In this document: positions 43,975-54,143 of the stretch, piece by piece | Layout of the letters: each line of letters starts with the position of its first letter | How positions within the stretch are numbered: position 1 is the first letter of the stretch | Assembly (NCBI RefSeq): GCF_900188145.1 | Contig: NZ_FZOJ01000001.1 | Location: forward strand, 248,001 to 312,000 | Direction: 5' to 3' | DNA from: Anaerovirgula multivorans | GTDB taxonomy: Bacteria > Bacillota > Clostridia > Peptostreptococcales > Natronincolaceae | Length of the DNA stretch: 64,000 nucleotides | Made by a program: the position numbers and the translations under genes | Notes under the pieces: generated by a model | The model's database searches: none | The model's input: only the letters and a program-made list of their open reading frames with translations | What the model was told of the DNA's origin: nothing

Positions 43975-45237
43975 TCATTCTTCACCAAATAATGCTTTTA
44001 CAAAGGTATTGGAATGGAACTCTTGTAAATCCTCCATTTTTTCACCTACTCCAATTAATTTAACAGGAATATTCAATTCTTTACTAATTGCGATAACGAT
44101 CCCACCCTTTGCAGTGCCATCTAGCTTAGTAAGCACTAATCCAGAAATATTGGCTACCTCTTTAAATGTTTTAGCCTGTTGTATAGCATTTTGTCCAGTT
44201 GTGGCATCTAAAACTAGTAGTACCTCCTTAGAAGCTTCCGGAAATTCTCTTTCTACTACTTTAAACACCTTTCCTAATTCATTCATTAAATTCTTTTTAT
44301 TGTGGAGTCGTCCAGCAGTGTCGCATATTAACACATCTACATTTCTAGCTTTGGCAGCTTGAATTGCATCGTATACAACAGCTGCTGGATCAGATCCCTC
44401 TTGATGCTTTATTACATCTACCCCTACTCTGTCCCCCCAGATTTTAAGCTGATCAATAGCAGCCGCTCTAAAAGTATCTCCTGCAGCTAGTACTACCTTT
44501 TTTCCCTGTTTTTTTAACTTATGAGCTATTTTCCCAATAGAAGTTGTTTTTCCAACTCCATTCACTCCTACAACTAAAATAATTGATGGAGAGGGTTCAA
44601 CATTCAATGCTGTAAAGGATAATTCATTCAATATAATGGTTAATTTTTCTTGAAGTATTTCTTTAATTTCCTGTGGTTCAACAAGCTTTCGTTCCTTTAC
44701 AGTATCTTTTAGTTCTTCAATAACCTCCATTGTTGTGCTCACACCAATGTCAGCACCAATTAAGATTTCTTCTAATTCTTCAAATAATTCTTCATCTATC
44801 TTTTGATAAGATTTTATTAACACATCAATCTTATCTGTAATACCTTTCTTTGTTTTTGATAAGCCCTCCTTTAACCTTTTAAAGAGACTTACCTTCTCCG
44901 TAGCTTCATCCACTACCTGTTCCTCTATCTCTTCTTCTTCGATAGCTGTCATTTCAACATCAACTTCTATTTCTTCATCCTCATCTATCTCCTGAAGAAA
45001 GCTTTCTTCATTTGCTTCAAAATCCTCAGGTATCTCTTCTACTTCCAACTCTTCCTCTTCAGCTAAATGTTCATTTTCTTCAACTTTATTTGTATCTAAT
45101 AAATCCATATCTTCTTCTAACTCTAGTCTCTCAGGATTTTCTTCTTCATTGCCACCTTGATTTTCTTGCTTTTTCTCTTCTACCTCATCAGGTTTTTCAT
45201 TTTTGTTCAATAACTTATCCCATATTTTTTTTAACAT
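43975..45237 (-). CDS. ftsY: SRP receptor FtsY with long acidic N-terminal domain
   Basis: FtsY is the membrane-associated SRP receptor. The 420-aa protein begins with a basic amphipathic segment (LKKIWDKLLNK). A highly acidic stretch follows, with about half of residues 15-115 Glu or Asp. The NG domains come next, with GVNGVGKTTSIGKIAHKLKK, DTAGRLHNKKNLM and TKLDGTAKGG. The acidic domain resembles that of E. coli FtsY and is absent from the shorter Bacillus form. Confidence 0.96.
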   Translation of the reverse strand: MLKKIWDKLLNKNEKPDEVEEKKQENQGGNEEENPERLELEEDMDLLDTNKVEENEHLAEEEELEVEEIPEDFEANEESFLQEIDEDEEIEVDVEMTAIEEEEIEEQVVDEATEKVSLFKRLKEGLSKTKKGITDKIDVLIKSYQKIDEELFEELEEILIGADIGVSTTMEVIEELKDTVKERKLVEPQEIKEILQEKLTIILNELSFTALNVEPSPSIILVVGVNGVGKTTSIGKIAHKLKKQGKKVVLAAGDTFRAAAIDQLKIWGDRVGVDVIKHQEGSDPAAVVYDAIQAAKARNVDVLICDTAGRLHNKKNLMNELGKVFKVVEREFPEASKEVLLVLDATTGQNAIQQAKTFKEVANISGLVLTKLDGTAKGGIVIAISKELNIPVKLIGVGEKMEDLQEFHSNTFVKALFGEE

Positions 45238-45248
45238 GAAGCATCCTC

Positions 45249-48200
45249 CTAACTAGCAATTTCTTTGTTGAATTCATCTGTAAATTTGACCGATACAATC
45301 TTTGATATACCTTCTTCCTCCATTGTTACACCATATAATGCATCAGCGCTTTCCATAGTACCTTTCCTATGGGTAACAACAATGAATTGGGTATCAAAAG
45401 ATAATTCCTGTAAAAACTTGGCAAATCGATTGACATTGGCATCATCTAATGCCGCTTCAATTTCATCTAATATGCAAAAGGGACTAGGTTTCACTAATAG
45501 TATTCCAAACAAAAGAGAAATAGCAGTTAAAGCCCTTTCTCCTCCTGAAAGAAGTGATAAGCTTTGTAATTTTTTGCCGGGAGGTTGAGCAATGATTTCA
45601 ATGCCACAATCTAACAAATCCTTCTCATCCTCTAATACTAATTCAGCTTTACCTCCACCAAAAAGTTTAATAAACACTTCATTAAAGTTTTCTCTTATTT
45701 TATTAAACTCTTGAAGAAACTGTTGCTTCATACTTTCTTCCATATCTTTAATGACTTTGACTAACGTTTGTCGAGCACTTTCCAAGTCATCCTTTTGCTG
45801 CTTTAAAAATTGATGTCTTTCTTTAACGCTTTCGTATTCTTCAATAGCATCTAGATTGATACTGCCTAAGGATTTTATTCCGTCCTTTAAAGACTTTATT
45901 TCCTTAGTCATGTTAATATGATCAGGAACATCTTCTTTTATTTCTTTAGCATGATTATAGGTTAATTCATATTCCTCCCACAATTTATTATAGAAGGCTT
46001 GCTGTTGCATTTCTAATCTTGTACATTTTACATCAAGTTTATAGGTACTGTCATGCAAATCTTTTATTATTTCTTCAACCTGATTTAACATTTCTTTCGT
46101 TTGTTTCTGTACCTGTTGAAGCTCTTGCTTGCCATTTTTTAAGACCGTTAATCTTTCTTCAAGTTGGTTTAGCTTATGAACGCTATTCTGTAATTCTTTT
46201 TTGCTCTTCATTAATTCCTCTTGAAGAGAACTGTATTGATTGTTGGTGTTTATAATTTCCTCATTCTTTTCAGAACATTGCATCTCATTATGTTTAATCG
46301 TTTCCTGTAGATTTTCTATTTCCTGTAATAACCCTCTTTTCTGTTCCTGTAAAGATGCAAGGTTTACTTTATGCTTTGTTATTTCTTCATTCAATTCTTC
46401 TAACTTTTGTTTCCCAATAAGTAAATGTTTTTCACAATCTTCTAAAGTATGCTTTGTACTTGCTATCATTTCTTCCATAGAGGCTATTTCTTTATTAATA
46501 CCAATATATTTTTCTGAAGTTGTTTGTTTTGCTTCCATTAATTCCTTTATTTCTCGCTTCAATTGCTTGATAAAAACATCTGTTTTTCGGTTTTCTTCCT
46601 CAGTCTGCTGTTCTTTACTAGCTAATGTAGCCTCTTGAATCTTTAAGTCCTGTTGTTTCTCCGTTAACATTTTTACTTCTTCATCCAAAGTATTTTTTGC
46701 TTCAATCAATTGGTTGTATTGTAGTTCTACAGTATGTTTTTCTTTTTCTAAATTTCCTATTGATTCTGTCAGCTCCTCAAGCTCCCTTTTTCTACCTAGA
46801 ATACTACTTCCTTTAAAACCAGAACTGCCCCCAGTAATCGATCCCCCTAGATTCATAACATCTCCATCAATGGTTACAATCTTAAATCTATGTTGCGTTG
46901 CTTTCGCCATTTTAACGCCTATATCTAAATTAGGTACAATCAATACTCTAGATAGAAGGCTAGAAAAAACATTGGTAAAGCTATGATCAAATTCAATAAT
47001 GTCTATTGCTACCTTTACATCTTTAAAACCTTCGATTATTTTTAGCTCACTATTTTGTATCGTTTTCTTTTGTATAGAAGTTAATGGGAGAAGTGTAACT
47101 CTGCCTAAACTATTCTTTTTCAAAAACCCAATTAATCTTTTTGCATCTTCTTCATTTCTAGTCACAATATGCTGTATACTTGCTCCTAAAGCTGTTTCTA
47201 TAGCAACCTCGTATCCTCTAGGAACCTTAAGAAGATTTGCCACAACGCCATATACACCTTCACCTAATGCTTGGTTCCTGTCACAAGCAACTAATATGTT
47301 TTTTACACTTTTGTTATATCCATCATGCTCTTTTTCCATCTCTTCTATAACATTTTTCTTAGAAGCTTTATGTTGAATTTCTTTCCTCATGCTGTCTAGC
47401 TTTTTTAGTATATTATTCTCTTGATTCACAAGTAAATGCTTCTCACTTGTAATGTTTTTTATCCTATCCATTATATTATTCATATTGCTTCTTAATTCCG
47501 TTAAGCCTTGTTGTAATTCTATAAAGGTTTTATGTCCTGCAACTGCCTTCTCCTCATGATGATTAATTTCCTTATGAATTTGTTCCATACGTTGTTGCAT
47601 CGTATCCGTAAGCGTTTTATATCTATTGCCTTCACTTTTCAGATCTGAAATAGCATTTAAGGTATCAATAATCGTTGATTTAGAATTTTCCACATCTTCC
47701 TCTTTTAAAGACTTCGAACGGTTAATGTCATTATATTGTAAAACTTTGTCCTTCATTTCTGTTTCAAGTTCATCTAAATCTGTATCAATTGTTTTTAGTT
47801 GGATGAGCTTAGCTTCCAATTCTCCTCTAGTTTTAAGGTTTATGTTTGAAATATCTTTAATTTCTTTTTCTAATCTATTGATATTTTGGGTATAATGCAT
47901 CAATTTTTCTTGATTTACATTAATCTCCCCTTCTTTTTTGCCGATTTCCTTTTGAGTATTATGATACTCATCTTGAATCTTTGCGACTTCCTCTTCTCTT
48001 AATTCCAGCTGATTTTCTATTTCACTTAGTTTTTCACAAAAATTATTTTTCTCTATTTCTTGGGTCGACAAGGATTTTTTAAGAATCTCCATCTGCTGGT
48101 GAATATGTTTCAATTCCGTATCAATTTTGTCGATTTCTTTAATAAATAGATTAACCTCCAGCTTTAGCAATGTTTCTTTTAGCTCATTATATTTTTGTGC

Positions 48201-48833
48201 TTTAAAGCTTTGTTTTTTTAGAGGCTCTAATTGATTTTCCAATTCATTTAATATATCTGAAACTCTAATTAAATTATCTTTTGTAGCACTTAGCTTCTTT
48301 TCTGCTTCATTTTTCCGATGCTTATATTTAACAATCCCTGCCGCTTCCTCAAATAACTGACGTCTATCCTCTGATTTACTACTTAATATTTCATCTATTT
48401 TACCTTGTCCAATAATTGAATATCCATCTTTACCGATTCCAGTATCCATTAGAAGCTCTCTAATATCCTTAAGTCGGCAGGCTGACTTGTTTAAATAATA
48501 TTCGCTTTCCCCTGATCGATACATTCTTCTCGTTATAGTTATCTCATCATATTCGATGGGCAAAGCTTGAGAGCTATTATCTAAAGTTAAAGAGACTTCC
48601 GACATCCCCAATGGCTTTCTAGTGCTAGTACCAGCAAAAATAACATCTTCCATCTTACTTCCCCTTAAAGATTTAACACTTTGTTCTCCAAGTACCCACT
48701 TAATACCATCGGAAATATTACTTTTACCACTTCCATTAGGTCCTACCACAGCAGTGACACCTTTTTCAAAATTTAGCTCTATTTTATTTGCAAAGGATTT
48801 AAATCCATAAAGTTCTAATTTTTTTAAATACAA
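45249..48833 (-). CDS. smc: Chromosome partition protein SMC
   Basis: SMC is the ATP-driven ring protein of the condensin complex with ScpA and ScpB. The protein (1194 aa) has Walker A VVGPNGSGKSNISDGIKW, long coiled coils, a hinge around residues 500-660 (GEGVYGVVANLLKVP; MNLGGSITGGSS), signature LSGGERALTAISLLF and Walker B PFCILDEIEAALDD. I start it at TTG 48,833 (reading YLKKLELYGFKSF) with GGAGGG six bases upstream; a longer in-frame extension lacks a ribosome site. Confidence 0.97.
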   Translation of the reverse strand: MYLKKLELYGFKSFANKIELNFEKGVTAVVGPNGSGKSNISDGIKWVLGEQSVKSLRGSKMEDVIFAGTSTRKPLGMSEVSLTLDNSSQALPIEYDEITITRRMYRSGESEYYLNKSACRLKDIRELLMDTGIGKDGYSIIGQGKIDEILSSKSEDRRQLFEEAAGIVKYKHRKNEAEKKLSATKDNLIRVSDILNELENQLEPLKKQSFKAQKYNELKETLLKLEVNLFIKEIDKIDTELKHIHQQMEILKKSLSTQEIEKNNFCEKLSEIENQLELREEEVAKIQDEYHNTQKEIGKKEGEINVNQEKLMHYTQNINRLEKEIKDISNINLKTRGELEAKLIQLKTIDTDLDELETEMKDKVLQYNDINRSKSLKEEDVENSKSTIIDTLNAISDLKSEGNRYKTLTDTMQQRMEQIHKEINHHEEKAVAGHKTFIELQQGLTELRSNMNNIMDRIKNITSEKHLLVNQENNILKKLDSMRKEIQHKASKKNVIEEMEKEHDGYNKSVKNILVACDRNQALGEGVYGVVANLLKVPRGYEVAIETALGASIQHIVTRNEEDAKRLIGFLKKNSLGRVTLLPLTSIQKKTIQNSELKIIEGFKDVKVAIDIIEFDHSFTNVFSSLLSRVLIVPNLDIGVKMAKATQHRFKIVTIDGDVMNLGGSITGGSSGFKGSSILGRKRELEELTESIGNLEKEKHTVELQYNQLIEAKNTLDEEVKMLTEKQQDLKIQEATLASKEQQTEEENRKTDVFIKQLKREIKELMEAKQTTSEKYIGINKEIASMEEMIASTKHTLEDCEKHLLIGKQKLEELNEEITKHKVNLASLQEQKRGLLQEIENLQETIKHNEMQCSEKNEEIINTNNQYSSLQEELMKSKKELQNSVHKLNQLEERLTVLKNGKQELQQVQKQTKEMLNQVEEIIKDLHDSTYKLDVKCTRLEMQQQAFYNKLWEEYELTYNHAKEIKEDVPDHINMTKEIKSLKDGIKSLGSINLDAIEEYESVKERHQFLKQQKDDLESARQTLVKVIKDMEESMKQQFLQEFNKIRENFNEVFIKLFGGGKAELVLEDEKDLLDCGIEIIAQPPGKKLQSLSLLSGGERALTAISLLFGILLVKPSPFCILDEIEAALDDANVNRFAKFLQELSFDTQFIVVTHRKGTMESADALYGVTMEEEGISKIVSVKFTDEFNKEIAS

Positions 48834-48929
48834 AAAAATCCCTCCACACTTACCATTCAATCACCATGAAATCATTTTATCATAAAACCTTATTCTTAAC
48901 TCTATAAAAGTTTTTTCTGACTACCATTA

Positions 48930-49955
48930 TCAATGAACCTCTAACTTCACTGTATCTATTTCTATACTAGGGTAAGGTTTTATTATTATTTTTGATAAAT
49001 GATACTTATTTATTAAATAATTTTTATTTGACTGCTTATATCCTGCTACTTTAGATGCTGCACTAGGATGACAATAGATTGTAAGTTCTTTCAACTCATA
49101 ACCGTCATATTTTCTAAGGTTATTTTCTATTAAATCCTTATAGATCTCCGACTCCACTATTTCTCTAAATGCCGGGTGATAAGGTCCCGCCACGATCGCT
49201 TTCCCATAAGCAATATCTTCAGTGGATTGGAGTCCTAGTCTAATGACAGGAATGTTATTTTCTTTGAATTCTAATAATAGGCTTTTACATATGTCCACAG
49301 TTTCCTCCAAGGTAAAGGGTACGTATTCTCCTTTTTTGTACAGAATTTCCAAATATGTATCTTTAATAACAATGGTTGGATAAATCCGAAGAAAGTCTGG
49401 CTTTAACAAAATAATATCCTCAGCAGTTCTTTTAATTGTATTTCCACTGTCCCCAAATAATCCAACCATCATTTGTAGACCCAATCGAAAATCGTATTTT
49501 TTCACTAGTTCAACTGCTTTAAATATATCTTTTCTTGTATGGCCTCTTTTATTTAAAAAGAGAACATGATCATCAGTAGATTGCACACCTAATTCAATAA
49601 TCGAAACTCCATACTGTTCTAATATAGATAATATCTCTTTATTTATATAATCAGGTCTAGTAGAAAGTCTAATCTCCTTTACATAGCCTTTTTTCTTCAT
49701 CCTATAAGCTGGCGTCAATAATTCTACTTGTTTTTCTATCGGAAGTCCTGTAAAGCTGCCTCCATAGAAGGCTATTTCTAGATTTGTAATAGGTTTTGGA
49801 TATAATTCCATATACCGATTAATAACCTCTATAATATTCTCCTCACTATTATTCTCAACTTCACCTGCTATTTTCTTTTGATTGCAAAAACTACAATCAT
49901 GAGGGCAACCTTTATGGGGAATGAAGATAGGAATAATATAGCTTTTTTTAGACAT
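48930..49955 (-). CDS. Elp3-like radical SAM protein
   Basis: This 341-aa protein has an N-terminal radical-SAM cluster motif CX3CX2C (Cys17, Cys21, Cys24 in GCPHDCSFCNQ). An Elp3-type core follows: AFYGGSFTGLP, STRPDYINKEI, ELGVQSTDDHVL and LQMMVGLFGDS. The acetyltransferase domain of true Elp3 is missing. The substrate is unknown; a tRNA- or RNA-modifying role is possible. The start at 49,955 gives the conserved N terminus and lies 8 bases after rnc. It is a common neighbour of rnc and smc in Clostridia. Confidence 0.82.
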   Translation of the reverse strand: MSKKSYIIPIFIPHKGCPHDCSFCNQKKIAGEVENNSEENIIEVINRYMELYPKPITNLEIAFYGGSFTGLPIEKQVELLTPAYRMKKKGYVKEIRLSTRPDYINKEILSILEQYGVSIIELGVQSTDDHVLFLNKRGHTRKDIFKAVELVKKYDFRLGLQMMVGLFGDSGNTIKRTAEDIILLKPDFLRIYPTIVIKDTYLEILYKKGEYVPFTLEETVDICKSLLLEFKENNIPVIRLGLQSTEDIAYGKAIVAGPYHPAFREIVESEIYKDLIENNLRKYDGYELKELTIYCHPSAASKVAGYKQSNKNYLINKYHLSKIIIKPYPSIEIDTVKLEVH

Positions 49956-49962
49956 ATTTACC

Positions 49963-50670
49963 TTAACCTTTCTTAATAGCTTCCTCTGCTGCTCTTTGTT
50001 CAGCTTCCTTCTTACTTTTTCCACGTCCTCTACCAATCACCTTATTTCCAATTAAAACCTCAACTTCAAAGACTTTGTTATGATCAGGACCATATTCATT
50101 TACAACATGATATGTAATTCTTTCTGAGGTTTTGCTTTGCAACAATTCCTGTAGATGTGTTTTATAATCTCTAAATAAGATTCCCTTGCTGGCAAGATCG
50201 ATACTCTCTAAAAAATAATGCAGTATAAATTGCTTTACCACCTGAATTCCACCATCAATATATATGGCTCCAATTAATGCTTCAAAAGCATCTGCCAGGA
50301 TAGACTCCCGTTGTCTACCTCCAGTGAACTCTTCACCTTTGCCCAGTAATAAATACTGACCAAGTTTGATTTCTTTGGATCGCATTGCCAAAGAAGGTTC
50401 ACAGACTACATTTGCTCTTACCTTCGTTAGTTCACCTTCAGGGAGATGTTTATACTTGATAAAGATATATTCACTAACCACTAAGCTTAAAACAGAATCC
50501 CCCAAAAACTCTAGCCTTTCATTATACTTAACCTTTTTAAATTTTGATTCATTTGCAAAAGAACTATGGGTTAAAGCTTCTTTTAAAACTTCGCAGTTTT
50601 TAAAGTTATAATTCAAGGCCTTCTGAAGTAACATCATATTTTCTTCAATATTTGTATTGTTGTATGGCAT
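49963..50670 (-). CDS. rnc: Ribonuclease III
   Basis: RNase III cuts double-stranded RNA, including rRNA precursors. The 235-aa protein has the catalytic motif NERLEFLGDSVLSLVVSEY (Glu54 and Asp58) and the second acidic site DAFEALIGAIYIDGG. A C-terminal double-stranded-RNA-binding domain (about 160-235) ends KSKKEAEQRAAEEAIKKG. The rnc-(radical SAM)-smc-ftsY order is typical for the group. Confidence 0.97.
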   Translation of the reverse strand: MPYNNTNIEENMMLLQKALNYNFKNCEVLKEALTHSSFANESKFKKVKYNERLEFLGDSVLSLVVSEYIFIKYKHLPEGELTKVRANVVCEPSLAMRSKEIKLGQYLLLGKGEEFTGGRQRESILADAFEALIGAIYIDGGIQVVKQFILHYFLESIDLASKGILFRDYKTHLQELLQSKTSERITYHVVNEYGPDHNKVFEVEVLIGNKVIGRGRGKSKKEAEQRAAEEAIKKG

Positions 50671-50830
50671 CTTTTTCCCCCCAATAAAGAATTGGAATAT
50701 TTCTTCTGTATTTGTAGTTTAGAGTAGAACTCCTTTTAATATACAGATTTCCTATATTATTCTTTAATGCAACATCCTATTTGTGTACATTAAATCCAAT
50801 AACATTTTACTATTAAAAAGTGATAAATGC

Positions 50831-50874
50831 AAAAAATAATTATAGAAATCTAAAGATTTCTATAATTATTTTTT
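50831..50874 (-). terminator. Intrinsic terminator after fabF
   Basis: A perfect 20-base inverted repeat (50,831-50,850 and 50,855-50,874) with a 4-base loop begins just past the fabF stop. The minus-strand end is TTATTTTTTGC, giving a U-tract. It closes the fatty-acid operon. The rest of the 212-base gap before rnc shows no confident promoter. Confidence 0.85.
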
Positions 50875-50882
50875 ATGAAAGC

Positions 50883-52124
50883 TTATGCAGAGTATTTTTT
50901 AAAGATAATTGTAGCATTATGTCCACCAAATCCAAAGGAATTGGATAGTGCATAATTTACTACTTTTTCTCTAGCTTGATTTGGCACGTAATCTAAATCA
51001 CATTCTTCATCAGGCGTTTCATAATTTATGGTAGGCGGTACAAGATCATTATAGATAGTCAATGCACATATCATACCTTCTACACCGCCAGCTGCCCCTA
51101 ATAGATGTCCCGTCATAGATTTAGTAGAACTAATGGCTATGTCTTTTGCATGCTCTTTAAATACCTTTTTAATAGCCATTGTTTCAAATTTATCGTTATA
51201 AGGTGTACTAGTACCATGGGCGTTGATGTAATCAATTTCCTCGTAAGAAATACCTGCATCCTTTAAAGCATTTTCCATTGCCCGCGCTGCCCCTTTTCCC
51301 TCTGGATCTGGAGCAGTAATATGATATGCATCAGCGCTCATACCATACCCAACAACTTCTCCATAGATTGTTGCTCCTCTATTAAGGGCATGTTCTAGTT
51401 CTTCTAATATCAGCATACCTGCTCCTTCTCCCATAACAAATCCATCTCGATTTAAATCGAAGGGCCTGCTGGCTTTTTTAGGATCTTCATTATAGGTAGA
51501 CATTGCCTTCATTGAACAAAAACCTGCAATAGCTAACGGAGTAATAGAAGCCTCTGTTCCTCCAGTAATCATTATATCGGCATCTCCTCGTTCAATGATC
51601 CTATAAGCTTCCCCAACAGCATTGGTAGAAGATGCACAGGCAGTAACAATCGTACTATTTGGTCCCTTTGCATCGAAGTACATAGAGACTTGTCCAGCAC
51701 CAATGTTTGTTATCATCATTGGAATAAAAAATGGACTTATTCTTCTTACGCCTTTATCTAAAAGCCTTTGGTTTTGCTCTTCAAAGGTTTCTATACCACC
51801 TATACCTGAACCAAGAATTACACCAAATTTTTCAGACTCAATCTCCTCTATATCGATACCTGCATCTTGGATTGCCAATTGAGAAGCTGCAACCGCAAAC
51901 TGTGTGAACTTATCCATCTTTCTTGCTTCTTTTTTATCAATATAATTTTCTGGTTGAAAATCTTTAACCTCTGCAGCAATCTTTGTAGGATAATCAGCTG
52001 TATCAAATTTTGTGATAAAATCGATCCCTGAAACTCCTGTTGTCAATGCCTCCCAAAAGGATTTTTTTCCTATACCTATGGGAGTAACACAACCTAATCC
52101 TGTTACAACAACTCTTCTTTTCAT
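50883..52124 (-). CDS. fabF: Beta-ketoacyl-ACP synthase II FabF
   Basis: FabF elongates acyl-ACP by condensation with malonyl-ACP. The 413-aa protein has the catalytic cysteine in [13 protein letters not shown] and histidines in [11 protein letters not shown] and [23 protein letters not shown] is at the C terminus. It is last in the fab operon, behind a hairpin after acpP. Confidence 0.97.
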   Translation of the reverse strand: MKRRVVVTGLGCVTPIGIGKKSFWEALTTGVSGIDFITKFDTADYPTKIAAEVKDFQPENYIDKKEARKMDKFTQFAVAASQLAIQDAGIDIEEIESEKFGVILGSGIGGIETFEEQNQRLLDKGVRRISPFFIPMMITNIGAGQVSMYFDAKGPNSTIVTACASSTNAVGEAYRIIERGDADIMITGGTEASITPLAIAGFCSMKAMSTYNEDPKKASRPFDLNRDGFVMGEGAGMLILEELEHALNRGATIYGEVVGYGMSADAYHITAPDPEGKGAARAMENALKDAGISYEEIDYINAHGTSTPYNDKFETMAIKKVFKEHAKDIAISSTKSMTGHLLGAAGGVEGMICALTIYNDLVPPTINYETPDEECDLDYVPNQAREKVVNYALSNSFGFGGHNATIIFKKYSA

Positions 52125-52153
52125 ATTGTCCTCCTTTACCTACTTTGACTTAT

Positions 52154-52178
52154 AAAATCCCGATGACATCGGGATTTT
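52154..52178 (-). terminator. Hairpin between acpP and fabF (attenuator)
   Basis: AAAATCCCGAT and ATCGGGATTTT (52,154-52,164 and 52,168-52,178) are perfect arms with a 3-base loop, six bases past the acpP stop. On the minus strand the stem ends in GATTTTATAAG. It looks like an intrinsic terminator inside the operon, which would let acpP exceed fabF in abundance. Confidence 0.75.
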
Positions 52179-52184
52179 TCAGTC

Positions 52185-52415
52185 CTATAGGTTTTTTTCT
52201 ACAAAAGTTACAATATTACCAATGTTTTTAAAATTTTCAGCTTCATCATCTGGTATTTCAACCCCAAATTCATCTTCAATAGCCATTATGATTTCTACAG
52301 CATCTAATGAATCTGCTTCTAAATCGTTCATTAGTGATGTTTCCTTTTTAATTGTTGTTAGATCATCTACTCCTAATTGCTCTCCAACAATTTTTACAAT
52401 TTTTTCAAATACCAT
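52185..52415 (-). CDS. acpP: Acyl carrier protein
   Basis: ACP carries growing acyl chains on a phosphopantetheine arm. The 76-aa acidic protein has the attachment serine Ser36 in DLEADSLDAVEIIM. Length and sequence are standard. It lies between fabG and a strong hairpin, which fits its need for high expression. Confidence 0.97.
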   Translation of the reverse strand: MVFEKIVKIVGEQLGVDDLTTIKKETSLMNDLEADSLDAVEIIMAIEDEFGVEIPDDEAENFKNIGNIVTFVEKNL

Positions 52416-52442
52416 AGTAAAATCCTCCTTAAATTTAATTTA

Positions 52443-53186
52443 TTAGATTGCCATACCACCATCTACGTTTATCACTTGACCAGTGATGTAGTTGGATTGA
52501 TTGCTACTTAAAAAAACCACAAGATTTGCTATGTCATCAGGTTGCCCATATCTTTTAAGTGGTATACTCTCCATTAAACCACTTTTTATATCCTCTGATA
52601 AAACAGCGGTCATATCTGTTTCAATAAACCCCGGGGCAATTGCATTTACATGAATATTTTTACTAGCAACTTCCTTTGCAATAGACTTAGTAAACCCAAT
52701 TACGCCAGCCTTTGAGGCAGAATAGTTTGCTTGACCAGCATTACCTGTCACACCTACAACGGATGATATATTGACAATCTTCCCATGCTTTTGCTTCATC
52801 ATTTTTCTAATTACTGCTTTAGTACATAGGAAAACACCTGTTAAATTAACATCTATAACCTGTTGCCATTCCTCTTCCTTCATTCTTAGTAAGAGATTAT
52901 CCTTAGTGATACCAGCATTATTCACTAAGATATCAATGGTATCGAAATGATTCTCAACTGTCTCTATCATTTTTTTTATATCATCACTTTTGGTTACGTC
53001 ACATTGAATTGCTAGTCCTTTTACATTATAGGCTTCTATCTCTTTTACAACCTTATCAGCAGCTTCTTTATTGCTAGTATAATTAATGATTACATTCGCA
53101 CCATTTCGGGCTAATTGTAAAGCAATAGATCTGCCAATTCCTCTTGAACCACCTGTTATAATAACATTTTTATTTTCTAAAATCAA
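52443..53186 (-). CDS. fabG: 3-oxoacyl-ACP reductase FabG
   Basis: FabG reduces beta-ketoacyl-ACP with NADPH. The 247-aa short-chain dehydrogenase has the cofactor motif GGSRGIGRSIALQLA, NNAGITKDNLLLRM, and the catalytic Ser, Tyr and Lys in ISSVVGVTGNAGQANYSASK. The C terminus ends in VDGGM. It follows fabD by 12 bases. Confidence 0.96.
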   Translation of the reverse strand: MILENKNVIITGGSRGIGRSIALQLARNGANVIINYTSNKEAADKVVKEIEAYNVKGLAIQCDVTKSDDIKKMIETVENHFDTIDILVNNAGITKDNLLLRMKEEEWQQVIDVNLTGVFLCTKAVIRKMMKQKHGKIVNISSVVGVTGNAGQANYSASKAGVIGFTKSIAKEVASKNIHVNAIAPGFIETDMTAVLSEDIKSGLMESIPLKRYGQPDDIANLVVFLSSNQSNYITGQVINVDGGMAI

Positions 53187-53198
53187 CGGTACCCCTCC

Positions 53199-54140
53199 CT
53201 ACGGTTTTACTGGTAGTGCTTTTAAGCTAGCCATATCTTCTATGCTATATATGTTTATTTTCTTATCTAGGCTCTTTCCTATTCTTTTAATAAATGATGC
53301 CAATGTTTTTCCTGGCCCTATTTCAATAAAAGTTTCCACGTCATTTTCTATCATTAACTCCACAGAATCCTGCCACAATACTGATTTGCTTACCTGATTT
53401 ACCAATGAATCTATTACTTTGGACTTGCAGCTTAATATCTTAGCTTCTGCATTTGTTACAACTGGGATTTCAGGAGAATTGATGCTTAGACTTTGTAAAT
53501 CTTCTTTAAGTTTTTCACCTGCTGGTTTAAGTAAACTACAATGAAAAGGAGCGCTTACAGGAAGTAATACAGCTTTTTTTGCTCCTAGCTCAAGGGCTTT
53601 CTTTACTGCTACTTTCACAGCCTCAATTTCACCTGAAATAACGATTTGACCTGGGCTATTGAAATTCGCAGCTTCAACGATACCATACTGACTACAGCTA
53701 TTTAAGCATTTCTCTAACACTTGTCTTTCCAAACCTAAAATAGCTGCCATTACACCTACACCTAAGGGAACTGCCTCCTGCATATATTTACCTCTTTTTT
53801 TCACTAATTGCACTGCATCACTAAAGCTAAATACATTGGATTTAACTAATGATCCATATTCTCCAAGACTTAGCCCCGCTGTCATTTCGCAACCAATTCC
53901 CAGTTCTTCCATGGCCCTTAAAATAGCTACGCTGGTGGTTAATATCGCTGGTTGAGTATTTTCTGTTTTTATTAATTCTTCATCTGGACCTTCAAAGCAC
54001 AGCTTTTCCATATCTAAATGCAAGCAATCACTGGCTTCTTCAAAGGTTGTTTTTGCAATTTTAAAATTCCCAACAATTTCTTTACCCATACCTATATATT
54101 GAGAACCCTGACCTGGAAATACAAAGGCAGTTTTACTCAT
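53199..54140 (-). CDS. fabD: Malonyl CoA-ACP transacylase FabD
   Basis: FabD loads malonyl groups onto ACP. The 313-aa protein has the oxyanion motif FPGQGSQYIGMG, the nucleophile serine in GLSLGEYGSLV and the histidine in SAPFHCSLL. ETFIEIGPGKTLASFIKR is near the C terminus. Length and motifs are standard. Confidence 0.96.
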   Translation of the reverse strand: MSKTAFVFPGQGSQYIGMGKEIVGNFKIAKTTFEEASDCLHLDMEKLCFEGPDEELIKTENTQPAILTTSVAILRAMEELGIGCEMTAGLSLGEYGSLVKSNVFSFSDAVQLVKKRGKYMQEAVPLGVGVMAAILGLERQVLEKCLNSCSQYGIVEAANFNSPGQIVISGEIEAVKVAVKKALELGAKKAVLLPVSAPFHCSLLKPAGEKLKEDLQSLSINSPEIPVVTNAEAKILSCKSKVIDSLVNQVSKSVLWQDSVELMIENDVETFIEIGPGKTLASFIKRIGKSLDKKINIYSIEDMASLKALPVKP

Positions 54141-54143
54141 AAG

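Noticed and set aside
46240-46638. Plus-strand frame of 132 codons inside smc
   Set aside because: It is Ser/Phe/Cys-rich, the usual product of reading a Glu/Lys-rich coiled-coil gene backwards; no ribosome site or family resemblance.
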